From: Clostridia bacterium
Lineage (GTDB): Bacteria; Bacillota; Clostridia; Oscillospirales; Acutalibacteraceae
DNA length: 6,835 bases
Assembly (NCBI GenBank): GCA_900772705.1
Contig: CAAGRQ010000225.1
Location: 1-6,835, forward strand
Direction of reading: 5' to 3'
Shown: positions 1 through 6,092 of the stretch, one piece after another
Layout of the letters: every line of letters starts with the position of its first letter
Position numbering within the stretch: the stretch's first letter is position 1
The notes under the pieces: generated by a model
The model's database searches: none
What the model was told of the DNA's origin: nothing
The model's input: the letters and a program-made list of their open reading frames with translations, nothing else
Translations under genes and position numbers: made by a program

Positions 1-15
1 ACAAACGGTATATGG

Positions 16-978
16 TCATTTCTTATGCTTGTCCAATGCTTTTTTAAAAAATGAATATATAGGATTTGTAATTTTGTTCAACAAAAAAGCCAAAAGTATT
101 ATTACCGCAGTAATAAAAAACCAATTAGCCGGAAACGGCAAAAAGTTTATCTTATGTATTAAAGGAATCTGAACTAAATATATCTCAAGAGTAATTGTAG
201 AGATAAAAGTAATTACTGTTTTTATAGGCTTTGGCAAATTTTCTAATTTTGAATCGATAGACGCAAAGCAACGAAACAGCACAAAAAGAAGCAATAATAA
301 AACTAATTGATTTATTATTTGAAATTTTGAAATTGCCGTAAATTTAACGAACAACATTTTACTTGCAAAATATGCTATAAGTGAAATAGGAAACGCTATC
401 CAGCAAGCAGTGCATTTTTTATTTTCAAATTTTTCTTTTTCAACTCTGCAATATGCACCAATCAACATTGCAAACATAAAAAGAAAAAGTATCATAGGCT
501 CGCCGACCGCATCTATATGATAACGACTTTTATCATAAAAGAATACATAATATATAAGCCAAACACTTGCAATAGCCAAACTAATCTGTGGAATATGTAA
601 TTTTAGTTTATCATATTTCATAATAAAATAAAACGGAATATATAAAACTAAAATAGACGAAATGAAATAATAGCAACTCGGAAAAATAAATGACGAGAAA
701 AGTCCCTTGAATGTAAGTTCAATTCTAAACAAGCCTACTATTCCGTATATTGCCGTCATTAACCATGTGGCAGGCAATAATCTAACAAGTCTTTTTGCAT
801 ACCATTTTGGAAATGACTCTTTTATATTTACAAGGCAAAAACCCGAAACAGCAAAAAATATAACATTTCCAAATAATCCGCCGTTAGCGATTAAATCGGT
901 AGGATAAACACCTGTATAATGAGAATTTGTTATAAGGCAAGCGGCTAACGCCCTTAAAACCGTTATAAAAAAAATCAA
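16..978 (-). CDS. acyltransferase-3 family membrane protein, probable sugar O-acyltransferase
   Basis: The protein has 320 residues and about ten hydrophobic segments, as expected of the acyltransferase-3 (OafA/YrhL) family, which moves acetyl or other acyl groups across or at the inner membrane onto polysaccharides. Family marks are FFITVLRALAACLITNSH at the extreme N-terminus with the conserved His20, VIFFAVSGF (39-47), the basic KRLVRLLP (62-69), and the late helix TLEIYLVQIPLI, which matches the family's closing motif. The start is a TTG with GGAG 9 nt upstream. Most relatives carry several more residues before the first helix, and a run of eight identical bases (967-974) directly follows the start, so a lost frame is possible. 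The C-terminus is lysine-rich and ends normally at TGA 16-18. In this operon it likely decorates the repeat unit or polymer. The acyl group and sugar are unknown. Confidence 0.85.
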   Translation of the reverse strand: MIFFITVLRALAACLITNSHYTGVYPTDLIANGGLFGNVIFFAVSGFCLVNIKESFPKWYAKRLVRLLPATWLMTAIYGIVGLFRIELTFKGLFSSFIFPSCYYFISSILVLYIPFYFIMKYDKLKLHIPQISLAIASVWLIYYVFFYDKSRYHIDAVGEPMILFLFMFAMLIGAYCRVEKEKFENKKCTACWIAFPISLIAYFASKMLFVKFTAISKFQIINQLVLLLLLFVLFRCFASIDSKLENLPKPIKTVITFISTITLEIYLVQIPLIHKINFLPFPANWFFITAVIILLAFLLNKITNPIYSFFKKALDKHKK

Positions 979-1116
979 CCTTCAACACTCCACTGTCAAA
1001 TTTTACTTTGTTTCACTTAACGCAGGATTTGTTATGCTTCAAAAGTTGTAATTTAGTAATACTTGGCACACAAATCCGAAACACATTAAAAACTTTATAT
1101 TGATAATTGTTATATA
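979..1116 (-). other. AT-rich spacer with no recognisable gene
   Basis: This 138-nt stretch separates the glycosyltransferase fragment from the acyltransferase. On the minus strand one frame stays open for about 35 codons before a TGA, but it has no recognisable motif or ribosome binding site. I see no convincing promoter or terminator. The wide gap contrasts with the tight spacing elsewhere in the operon and probably marks another deletion scar. Confidence 0.5.
988..991 (-). promoter_or_regulatory. ribosome binding site for a TTG start of the acyltransferase
   Basis: GGAG lies 9 nt upstream of the TTG at 978. No ATG or GTG is available in frame at this position because a TGA stands at 982-984, so this weak site with a rare start codon is the best available initiation signal. 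Confidence 0.45.
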
Positions 1117-1513
1117 TTATTTTGCAATGTCATTTAGCATTTCAAAGAACACCGCTTTATTGGTTTCACTGTGATTTTTTCTTTCCGCAGTCATAGGCTG
1201 TTGTCGCATAAGAAAGTCGCAATTTCTCGCTTTCAATCAAAGGCTTGAGTTTTTCAACAATTTGTTTTTCGCTTTCAGATACAACTGCAGAATTATTATT
1301 TATGAAATAATCAATGGAAGCAACATCATTCAGTCCAACCGCAAAAATCGGTCTTGAAGAATTCAAATAATCTACAATCTTTGTGGAAAATGATTGCCTA
1401 ACCAATGAGCGCCGGCTTTTATCAAAGCTTTCCGCATAAACGAGTATATCTGCTTGTCGCTGAACATCAGATACTTTATCGGCAGGAACGCCCACATAAA
1501 CATCAAAAGAATA
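1117..1513 (-). pseudogene. C-terminal fragment of a second glycosyltransferase, paralogous to the one at 1547-2818
   Basis: The frame opens just after a TAA at 1514-1516 and reads FDVYVGVPADKV, QADILVYAESFD, then QSFSTKIVDYL, PIFAVG, DVASIDYFINNNSAVV and DCGKK. It aligns over its length with residues ~295-400 of the preceding glycosyltransferase (ADILVHAESFD, HSFSTKLVDCF, IFAVG, NVASIDCLIKNDAAIV, CYGKK). The first ~290 residues of the gene are missing, including the whole acceptor domain. As written, the frame stops at TGA 1166-1168. If one base is removed from the six-T run (plus strand) at 1175-1180, it continues NHSETNKAVFFEMLNDIAK to a TAA at 1117-1119, a plausible native C-terminus. No start with a good ribosome binding site serves this frame; a GTG at 1495 is the only nearby candidate. 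It cannot be a working transferase. Confidence 0.85.
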
Positions 1514-1533
1514 TTAAGCAAATATATGAGCAT
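1372..1533 (-). pseudogene. start of an EpsG-like membrane polymerase gene, fused out of frame to glycosyltransferase DNA
   Basis: From the ATG at 1533 the frame reads MLIYLLNILLMFMWAFL, a hydrophobic start of the kind found at the N-terminus of EpsG/Wzy-type polysaccharide polymerases, which are multi-pass membrane proteins that join repeat units. It has an excellent ribosome binding site 8 nt upstream. After about 17 codons the DNA becomes the C-terminal coding region of a glycosyltransferase in another frame, so the rest of the predicted 53-residue product is out-of-frame sequence ending at TAG 1372-1374. An intact EpsG-type protein has roughly 350-400 residues, so almost all of it is gone. 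The identification rests on a short hydrophobic segment and gene context, and another membrane protein such as a flippase or different polymerase is possible. The truncated product could still be translated. Confidence 0.4.
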
Positions 1534-1541
1534 CTATTCCT

Positions 1542-1548
1542 CTCCTTT
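1542..1548 (-). promoter_or_regulatory. ribosome binding site for the gene that once followed the second glycosyltransferase
   Basis: AAAGGAG lies 8 nt upstream of an ATG at 1533 and overlaps the TAA (1547-1549) of the preceding glycosyltransferase. Such a tight signal marks a real former gene start, although the frame it serves is now only 53 codons. Confidence 0.6.
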
Positions 1549-2818
1549 ATAAATATTTCTCTAAACTTTCCGCAAGTTTTTTTTGAATATCTGTTATTTC
1601 AAAAGATTTCTTGCCATAACACCATGCCTTTTCACTATAAATATCAATTAGGTTTTGATTATTTATAAGCAAATTTAATTTTTCATATATTTCATCATTA
1701 CTTTTTGCAACAATAGCCGCATCATTTTTTATAAGGCAATCTATCGACGCAACATTTTCCGGTCCAACAGCAAAAATGCATTTAGCACTATGAAAACAAT
1801 CAACAAGTTTTGTTGAAAACGAGTGATGAATAAAGAGATAGTATTGCGGGTCAAAGCTCTCCGCATGCACCAGAATGTCCGCATCCTTTTGCAGTTTTTC
1901 GATCTCCGCAGCGGGCGCAGCGCCCATGAACACGGCGTTTTTGCCATCCGCAATGGCATCCCTTTGCACGTCGGACAGCAGCGTTGCGGAATAGATATGC
2001 AGCACGGCACGCATGCCGTTCTTATTGATATGCTGTAGCGCTTCTTTGACGGCGGCAAGCGTTTCCCACCTGCCGAGTGCCAGATTGCCCGCATAAAGCA
2101 GCCTAAGCGGCTCATGGTGCGGCGTCGGCATCGGCCTTTCGGAAAAGTCTGCGCCTTTCGTCATAATCTCGCAGGAACGCCCGAAAATGCGCTCATAGTC
2201 TGCCTTTTGTGTCTCGGAAATGACAAACAGCGTATCTGCCCTTTTTGCTATTTTGCGCATGTACCGCCGATGTACCGTCTGCGACAGGTGCGTCAGCGGA
2301 GCAGACCAACCGACGGTATAGCTGTAGTTATCGTCCCACGCAAACAGCATCAACGGTGCGCCGCTGTGTTTTTGGGCAAAGGCGGTCATTGCACCGAGCG
2401 AGAGGTTTTCATTCAAAATGGAAACGATGAGGTCGGGCTGTACTTCCTCGATGAATGCACGCAGTTTGCGGTTTTTCCACGGTACGATCTTCCAGATAAT
2501 GTCACGAGCGATATATTTGAGCCAGGAGGAATTGCGCTTGGCAATCTCCTCCAGATGCATGGCATGTTCGTCGAGTGCATAGTCACTCGCCGTGACGCAC
2601 TCGCCGATGCGGTTGCGGCGAAAAATGTAGCGCGGCAGCTCCACCTCCGCAATGCGAAAGGCGGCTTTTATCTTTTTATCGGGCGCACCGCTGCGAGTGA
2701 AAAGGCTGTAAAGCTCTGTATCCGCAATCTCACCGAACAGATTGAGTAAGGTGTTGCCGCTGCTGACATCGTAGGCAATGGCGCCGCTGGTAACAAATAA
2801 CACTCTCATCTTCTTCAT
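1547..2818 (-). CDS. GT-B-type glycosyltransferase with a mosaic base composition
   Basis: This 423-residue protein resembles the GT4/GT1 group of sugar transferases: an N-terminal Rossmann start MRVLFVTSGAIAYDVSSGNT (4-23), an acceptor-side domain to about residue 220, then LLYAGNLALGRWETL (240-254) opening the donor domain and ADILVHAESFD (313-323) leading into FSTKLVDCFHSAKCIFAVG (334-352). The last segment is where GT-B enzymes bind the nucleotide, although the classical EX7E spacing is not obvious. The start at 2818 is chosen because AAGGAG lies 8 nt upstream; an upstream in-frame GTG at 2839 has no such site. GC is about 58% through residue ~322 and then falls sharply, so the last ~100 codons look like local AT-rich DNA. 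A paralogous C-terminal third lies just downstream (1117-1513). The stop overlaps the next ribosome binding site. Sugar specificity is unknown. Confidence 0.85.
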   Translation of the reverse strand: MKKMRVLFVTSGAIAYDVSSGNTLLNLFGEIADTELYSLFTRSGAPDKKIKAAFRIAEVELPRYIFRRNRIGECVTASDYALDEHAMHLEEIAKRNSSWLKYIARDIIWKIVPWKNRKLRAFIEEVQPDLIVSILNENLSLGAMTAFAQKHSGAPLMLFAWDDNYSYTVGWSAPLTHLSQTVHRRYMRKIAKRADTLFVISETQKADYERIFGRSCEIMTKGADFSERPMPTPHHEPLRLLYAGNLALGRWETLAAVKEALQHINKNGMRAVLHIYSATLLSDVQRDAIADGKNAVFMGAAPAAEIEKLQKDADILVHAESFDPQYYLFIHHSFSTKLVDCFHSAKCIFAVGPENVASIDCLIKNDAAIVAKSNDEIYEKLNLLINNQNLIDIYSEKAWCYGKKSFEITDIQKKLAESLEKYL

Positions 2819-3036
2819 CACAAATTCTCCTTGTAGCACTCAATAGCAACCTTCTTTTCCCATTCCACATCGCAATGCTTTGTAAGAACATTTGGAGAAA
2901 AAAGGTTGCCCTCTCTACCCTAAGTCTTGGGCAAATTCGGCTCGCCGCCGTAAATTGATGAGGAGGAAGCATAGACGAAATTTTCAACTCTATTCTGCCT
3001 TGCCGCCTCAAGCGTATTCAGTGTGTCTTCAATATA
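2818..3036 (-). pseudogene. central fragment of a WbpP/TviC-type UDP-sugar 4-epimerase, with stop and altered active site
   Basis: One reading frame gives TLNTLEAARQNRVENFVYA followed by SSSSIYGGEPNLPKT, a TAG stop at 2920-2922, GREGNLFSPNVLTK and a short tail ending in TGA at 2818-2820. This is the middle of an extended short-chain dehydrogenase/epimerase: the helix before beta-5, the serine cluster with the catalytic Ser/Thr, and the YxxxK region. The catalytic tyrosine, expected in SPYxxTK, is asparagine here. The Rossmann N-terminus and the whole C-terminal substrate domain are absent, and recognisable homology fades after CDVEWEK. The frame is open upstream to the end of the EpsD-like gene, so the exact left boundary is uncertain. 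The terminal TGA overlaps the ATG of the next gene. GC is about 45%, higher than the 37% sampled in the N-terminal epimerase fragment, so the two pieces may not come from the same gene copy. Confidence 0.85.
2827..2832 (-). promoter_or_regulatory. ribosome binding site AAGGAG that fixes the start at 2818
   Basis: AAGGAG is 8 nt from the ATG at 2818. It lies inside the tail of the epimerase fragment, whose TGA overlaps that ATG. It rules against the GTG at 2839, which is upstream of it. Confidence 0.7.
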
Positions 3037-3077
3037 GAGAGACAATTGACACAAGCGAATAGGCATTTTTCTGTTGA

Positions 3078-4196
3078 TTACAGTTCATATATTTCTTTGA
3101 GTTCCTCTTTCACCTTTGATTTGGAATATCTTTTGGAAAACAAATACGCATTGTCAGCAAATGTCATATACTTATCGTTGTTCTCCAAAAGCTCGCAGAT
3201 ATGCTGCGCCATTTTTTCGCTGTCTCCCACATCAACCATAAAACCGTTTTTTCCTTTGTCTATCAACTCTCTGTGTCCTCTGTTATTGGAAATAACGACC
3301 GGTTTTTTGCACATCATCGTTTCTATAACATTGATTCCGAGTCCTTCTCTTATACTGCATGCGACAAGCAAATCCGAAATCTGATGATACTCGTTTATAT
3401 TTGTTCTATAGCCAAGCAATACAACATGATTCTCAAGATGTAATGACTTGATGAGATTATCCAAGTTGTTCTTTTCAGGTCCGTTTCCTGCGATAAGCAA
3501 TTTAGCATCAGGGTGTCCGGCAAGCACAGCCGGCATTGCTGCAATCGCTGTCTTTTGGTTCTTGTTAGGGAGCAGTTCTCCTATGCACAAAATCAATTTT
3601 TCATTCGGCTCATAGCCCATCTGCACTCTTTTTTTGCATACTTCATCCGGACTAAGCGGGAAAAAGCGCAATTCATCAACACCGACACCATGTATACGGC
3701 AAGTTTCGCACTTAAAGTGTTCTTTTGAAAATCGATAATCTTCGTCAACTATCGTGATGAGCTTGTCAGTCTTATGAGCAAAGAGTTTTTCTATCGGGTA
3801 GTAAAGTAACCAGTTTTTAATCGGTGCGCCTTTGTAAAAATGAAAACCGTGCGCCGTATAAAAAACTTTTACTCCTTTTTTCCTGAACGGTGATGCCGCT
3901 TTTCGAGTCAGGATACCTCCAACAGGCGTATTGCAGTGAATAATGTCGTATTTACCGTTTTTAATGATCTTCTTCAGTTCTCTGTATGCTTTTATATTTT
4001 GAAAGTCAAAAGGGGATCTACAAAACGGAATATCAAACACATGGTCTGCGAAATCCAGTTTCAGTCCGTTTTTTTCAGCAAGATTGTTTTTCGCCGCCAC
4101 GTCAACCTCGCACCCATAATCATGAAGCATTTCCACAAGAGGCTTATGAAATTGACAAATATGAGATTGAACCGTTGCGGTTAAAAGCACTTTCAT
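3078..4196 (-). CDS. epsD: EpsD-like family 4 glycosyltransferase (GT-B fold)
   Basis: This 372-residue cytoplasmic or membrane-associated enzyme would transfer a sugar from a nucleotide donor to the growing lipid-linked repeat unit; donor and acceptor are not readable from sequence. It follows Bacillus subtilis EpsD closely along its length: CRSPFDFQN (59-67), YDIIHCNTPVGGIL (83-96), the TAHGFHFYKGAPIKNWLLYYP block (114-134), NKNQ (211-214), SIREGLGINVIE (281-292) and NNRGHRELID (304-313). E284 and E292 form the EX7E motif of retaining GT4 enzymes, and the nucleotide-sugar side of the fold appears complete. The start has AAGGAG 7 nt upstream. The gene is intact although it lies between two fragments of a decayed epimerase, so it was either inserted there or kept while the flanks were lost. 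Base composition is AT-rich like most of the window. The epsD symbol reflects family resemblance, not proven orthology. Confidence 0.92.
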   Translation of the reverse strand: MKVLLTATVQSHICQFHKPLVEMLHDYGCEVDVAAKNNLAEKNGLKLDFADHVFDIPFCRSPFDFQNIKAYRELKKIIKNGKYDIIHCNTPVGGILTRKAASPFRKKGVKVFYTAHGFHFYKGAPIKNWLLYYPIEKLFAHKTDKLITIVDEDYRFSKEHFKCETCRIHGVGVDELRFFPLSPDEVCKKRVQMGYEPNEKLILCIGELLPNKNQKTAIAAMPAVLAGHPDAKLLIAGNGPEKNNLDNLIKSLHLENHVVLLGYRTNINEYHQISDLLVACSIREGLGINVIETMMCKKPVVISNNRGHRELIDKGKNGFMVDVGDSEKMAQHICELLENNDKYMTFADNAYLFSKRYSKSKVKEELKEIYEL

Positions 4197-4203
4197 TTAA
4201 AAA

Positions 4204-4209
4204 CTCCTT
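4204..4209 (-). promoter_or_regulatory. ribosome binding site of the EpsD-like gene
   Basis: AAGGAG ends 7 nt before the ATG at 4196. It lies within the unrecognisable tail after the epimerase N-terminal fragment, so the glycosyltransferase carries its own initiation signal and does not depend on the broken frame upstream. Confidence 0.65.
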
Positions 4210-4226
4210 CATCTGTTTTTAAGCAT

Positions 4227-4490
4227 TTAGAATGTCTCAGTATGGAAACAACCGATTAAAGATATCATACAAGTGTCAAGGCCTTTTATGTCACCCTTAA
4301 TAAACTCATAATTCGGGTTATCAAGAAACATATCAACATTTTTTTGCTTACCTGTTGAAAGATCGTCAAACGCTCTGACCTTATATCCCATATTGAGTAT
4401 AGCTTTGCAAAGATTTTAACCTGCAAAGCCTGCCGCACCTGTTACAAGTAACAGGGAATTTGACGGAAACTTTAAATTTTTATATCCCAT
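4227..4490 (-). pseudogene. N-terminal fragment of a WbpP/TviC-type UDP-sugar 4-epimerase, with an internal stop
   Basis: The frame begins with ATG at 4490 and reads a classic extended short-chain dehydrogenase N-terminus: LLLVTGAAGFAG, then a stop, then NLCKAILNMGYKVRAFDDLS, TGKQKNV and NPNYEFIKGDIKGLD. Functional relatives have a serine where the TAA at 4416-4418 stands (the GFIGSNL part of the NAD-binding glycine-rich loop), so translation would end after about 24 residues. Homology stops near GDIKGLDTC; the last ~12 codons before the TAA at 4227-4229 are not recognisable. An intact family member has roughly 310-350 residues; this piece covers only about the first 75. Such enzymes interconvert UDP-GlcNAc and UDP-GalNAc or their uronic acids, and they neighbour TviB/WbpO dehydrogenases in Vi-antigen and O-antigen loci. 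The start is 17 nt after the previous gene, so it was once part of this operon. Confidence 0.85.
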
Positions 4491-4500
4491 TTATATAATT

Positions 4501-4505
4501 TCCTT
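4501..4505 (-). promoter_or_regulatory. ribosome binding site of the broken epimerase gene
   Basis: AAGGA lies 10 nt upstream of the ATG at 4490, just outside the TGA (4508-4510) of the asparagine-synthase-like gene. It shows that the epimerase fragment retains a genuine gene start and is not a random internal piece. Confidence 0.5.
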
Positions 4506-4507
4506 TT

Positions 4508-6073
4508 TCAATATGGTAAAAATTGATTTATTGTAAATATTATATTGAGTAATCTTGCTCTTGTGGCTGTTTCCTTCATATTTATAACACGAATATTCAT
4601 ATTATAAAGCTCATGATTAAGATAGTTTTTCAAATCAAGATGATGTTCATCGGAAATTCTCTTTTCAAGCGGAACTCGGAACATCAAATCAAGGAATTTG
4701 CGGTTATTATATGCGAATGTTATATCAAAACAATATTTCATCTCGCTAATATTCATACCGCCCCAGCTTCCCCATGTTACCTCGTTATAATGCATATCCG
4801 CCGTAGGATAACAGGTTGGGATTTTTTCGTATTCAAATTCTTTGATATATTTTGCAAAAATCTTATCTATTTTATGAGCGAGCGGTCTGTTAAGAATAAA
4901 TATTTTGTAAAGATTTCTGTAAAGTTTCGGTGAGAGTTTAGGCATCTTTTTTCTGCCATAATGCTTATACCAATATGCCCTTATGGTTTCCGATACCCAA
5001 GATTTAACCTCAACGTCACAACCGCAGTTTTCTTCAAGATAAAATCTTTTTCTCGTCTCGTTGTCTTTACTTTCAGCAACATAGCCGTTATTATGACGTA
5101 GAATTTCAACCTTCAAATCATAATCTGCGATTTCATCTGAACTTTCAGGAATATTATAAATATGCTGTTTAACATTAAATGCGTTTGAAATTATTTTTGC
5201 CGCTTCGACATCCGGAACTTCTTTCGGTGCCGAAAGATAACTGAAGGTTTCAAACTTATCGTACATACCGTTTGCCGCCGCAAAGGTAGTATTACTGTCT
5301 ATACCGCCTGTGAGAGAAATCCATGGATGCTCCCATTTTTTTGAAATCAGTTCCATATTCTTTTTAAGAATATCTCCGGCTTGCTTGATAACCTTTTCGT
5401 ATTCCGCACCCTCGGCAAATTCAAATGCTTTAAGAGGCCAAAAACGTTTGTGCGAAATGTTATTGTTTTGATATAAGTATTCAATGCTGGGAACAATTCT
5501 TTTAACATTTGCAAACGGCGTCATATCGGCAGGAAGATACGGTCCCATAACTCTACCGTACCACTTATAATTTATAAGTTCTTTTACAAAATCGTCCATT
5601 TCCAAATTGCAAATATCACCTATAAGCTGAGGATGTGATGAGAGATAAAAATTCCCGTCTATTACACCGTAGCAGGCTGACTGCATACCTGATGAATCAA
5701 CCGAAAATTTGATTTGCCCATTCTCGATAGCACCTGTAACATAAACACCGGTAATTTCAGAAATTCTGTCATAATACTTGTCAGTACCATAATCATTTAA
5801 AATATCGGCAAGTATTTTTTCCTCATCGATTTCCATCAAAAACGGATCATAACAATGTCCGAGCAAAAACAACGTCACTTTACCTTTGCTTGCAAAATGA
5901 ACACTTGTCTTATTGTGCACATAAAAATAATATCCGTCTTTCTGCGCTTCGTTCCAATTATTATAAAATGGAAAACCGGTAAGAGATTCAATTCGCTTAT
6001 CAGATACCAAAAAGCCTCTGATAAAAAGAAATTTTTGAAGTTCAGGTCTTTTGTCAAGTGCTTCTTTAAGCAT
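4508..6073 (-). CDS. asparagine-synthase-like ATP-dependent amide-forming enzyme of a polysaccharide locus
   Basis: The protein has 521 residues. Residues ~250-262 carry the PP-loop SLTGGIDSN, the pyrophosphate-binding motif of asparagine-synthetase-type ATP pyrophosphatases, which activate a carboxylate as an acyl-adenylate. Residues ~1-200 look like the degenerate N-terminal domain of asparagine synthase B relatives (FLLGHCYDPF, DSSGMQSACYG, YLSSHPQLIGD), but no cysteine follows the initiator Met, so glutamine hydrolysis in the usual way is not expected. The start at 6073 is preferred to the in-frame ATG at 6082, because AGGAG lies 9 nt from the former and touches the latter. The gene sits directly after a uronic-acid-forming dehydrogenase. 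WbpS of Pseudomonas aeruginosa O6 and WbtH of Francisella are asparagine-synthase homologues proposed to turn sugar uronic acids into uronamides. A uronamide role here is inference; the amine could also be ammonia, an amino acid or another amine. Confidence 0.8.
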   Translation of the reverse strand: MLKEALDKRPELQKFLFIRGFLVSDKRIESLTGFPFYNNWNEAQKDGYYFYVHNKTSVHFASKGKVTLFLLGHCYDPFLMEIDEEKILADILNDYGTDKYYDRISEITGVYVTGAIENGQIKFSVDSSGMQSACYGVIDGNFYLSSHPQLIGDICNLEMDDFVKELINYKWYGRVMGPYLPADMTPFANVKRIVPSIEYLYQNNNISHKRFWPLKAFEFAEGAEYEKVIKQAGDILKKNMELISKKWEHPWISLTGGIDSNTTFAAANGMYDKFETFSYLSAPKEVPDVEAAKIISNAFNVKQHIYNIPESSDEIADYDLKVEILRHNNGYVAESKDNETRKRFYLEENCGCDVEVKSWVSETIRAYWYKHYGRKKMPKLSPKLYRNLYKIFILNRPLAHKIDKIFAKYIKEFEYEKIPTCYPTADMHYNEVTWGSWGGMNISEMKYCFDITFAYNNRKFLDLMFRVPLEKRISDEHHLDLKNYLNHELYNMNIRVINMKETATRARLLNIIFTINQFLPY

Positions 6074-6082
6074 TAAGTACAT

Positions 6083-6087
6083 CTCCT
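6083..6087 (-). promoter_or_regulatory. ribosome binding site AGGAG that fixes the start at 6073
   Basis: AGGAG lies in the 19-nt gap after the dehydrogenase stop codon. It is 9 nt from the ATG at 6073 but directly abuts the ATG at 6082, so the shorter start is the likely one. Confidence 0.7.
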
Positions 6088-6092
6088 AAAAA

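Noticed and set aside
994..999. TTGACA on the minus strand upstream of the acyltransferase as a promoter -35 box
   Set aside because: No -10-like sequence occurs 16-18 nt downstream; the nearest TATAAC is about 26 nt away and inside the gene.
1025..1077. 8-bp inverted repeat (ggatttgt at 1025-1032 and acaaatcc at 1070-1077) as a terminator or regulatory hairpin
   Set aside because: The arms are short, AT-rich and 37 nt apart, with no following T-run in a suitable place. This is expected by chance.
2114..2749. Long open frame of 211 codons on the plus strand
   Set aside because: It is opposite the GC-rich part of the minus-strand glycosyltransferase, where stop codons are rare in all frames. 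Its translation is arginine- and cysteine-rich with no family motif, and it opposes the operon direction.
2730..3011. 93-codon minus-strand frame covering the spacer before the second glycosyltransferase
   Set aside because: The clear epimerase homology (FVYA then SSSSIYGG) is in a different frame, and this one is its shadow.
979..4490. Insertion sequence as the cause of the gene fragments
   Set aside because: I found no transposase coding sequence, terminal inverted repeats or target-site duplications at the junctions. Homologous or short-homology recombination explains the fragments better.
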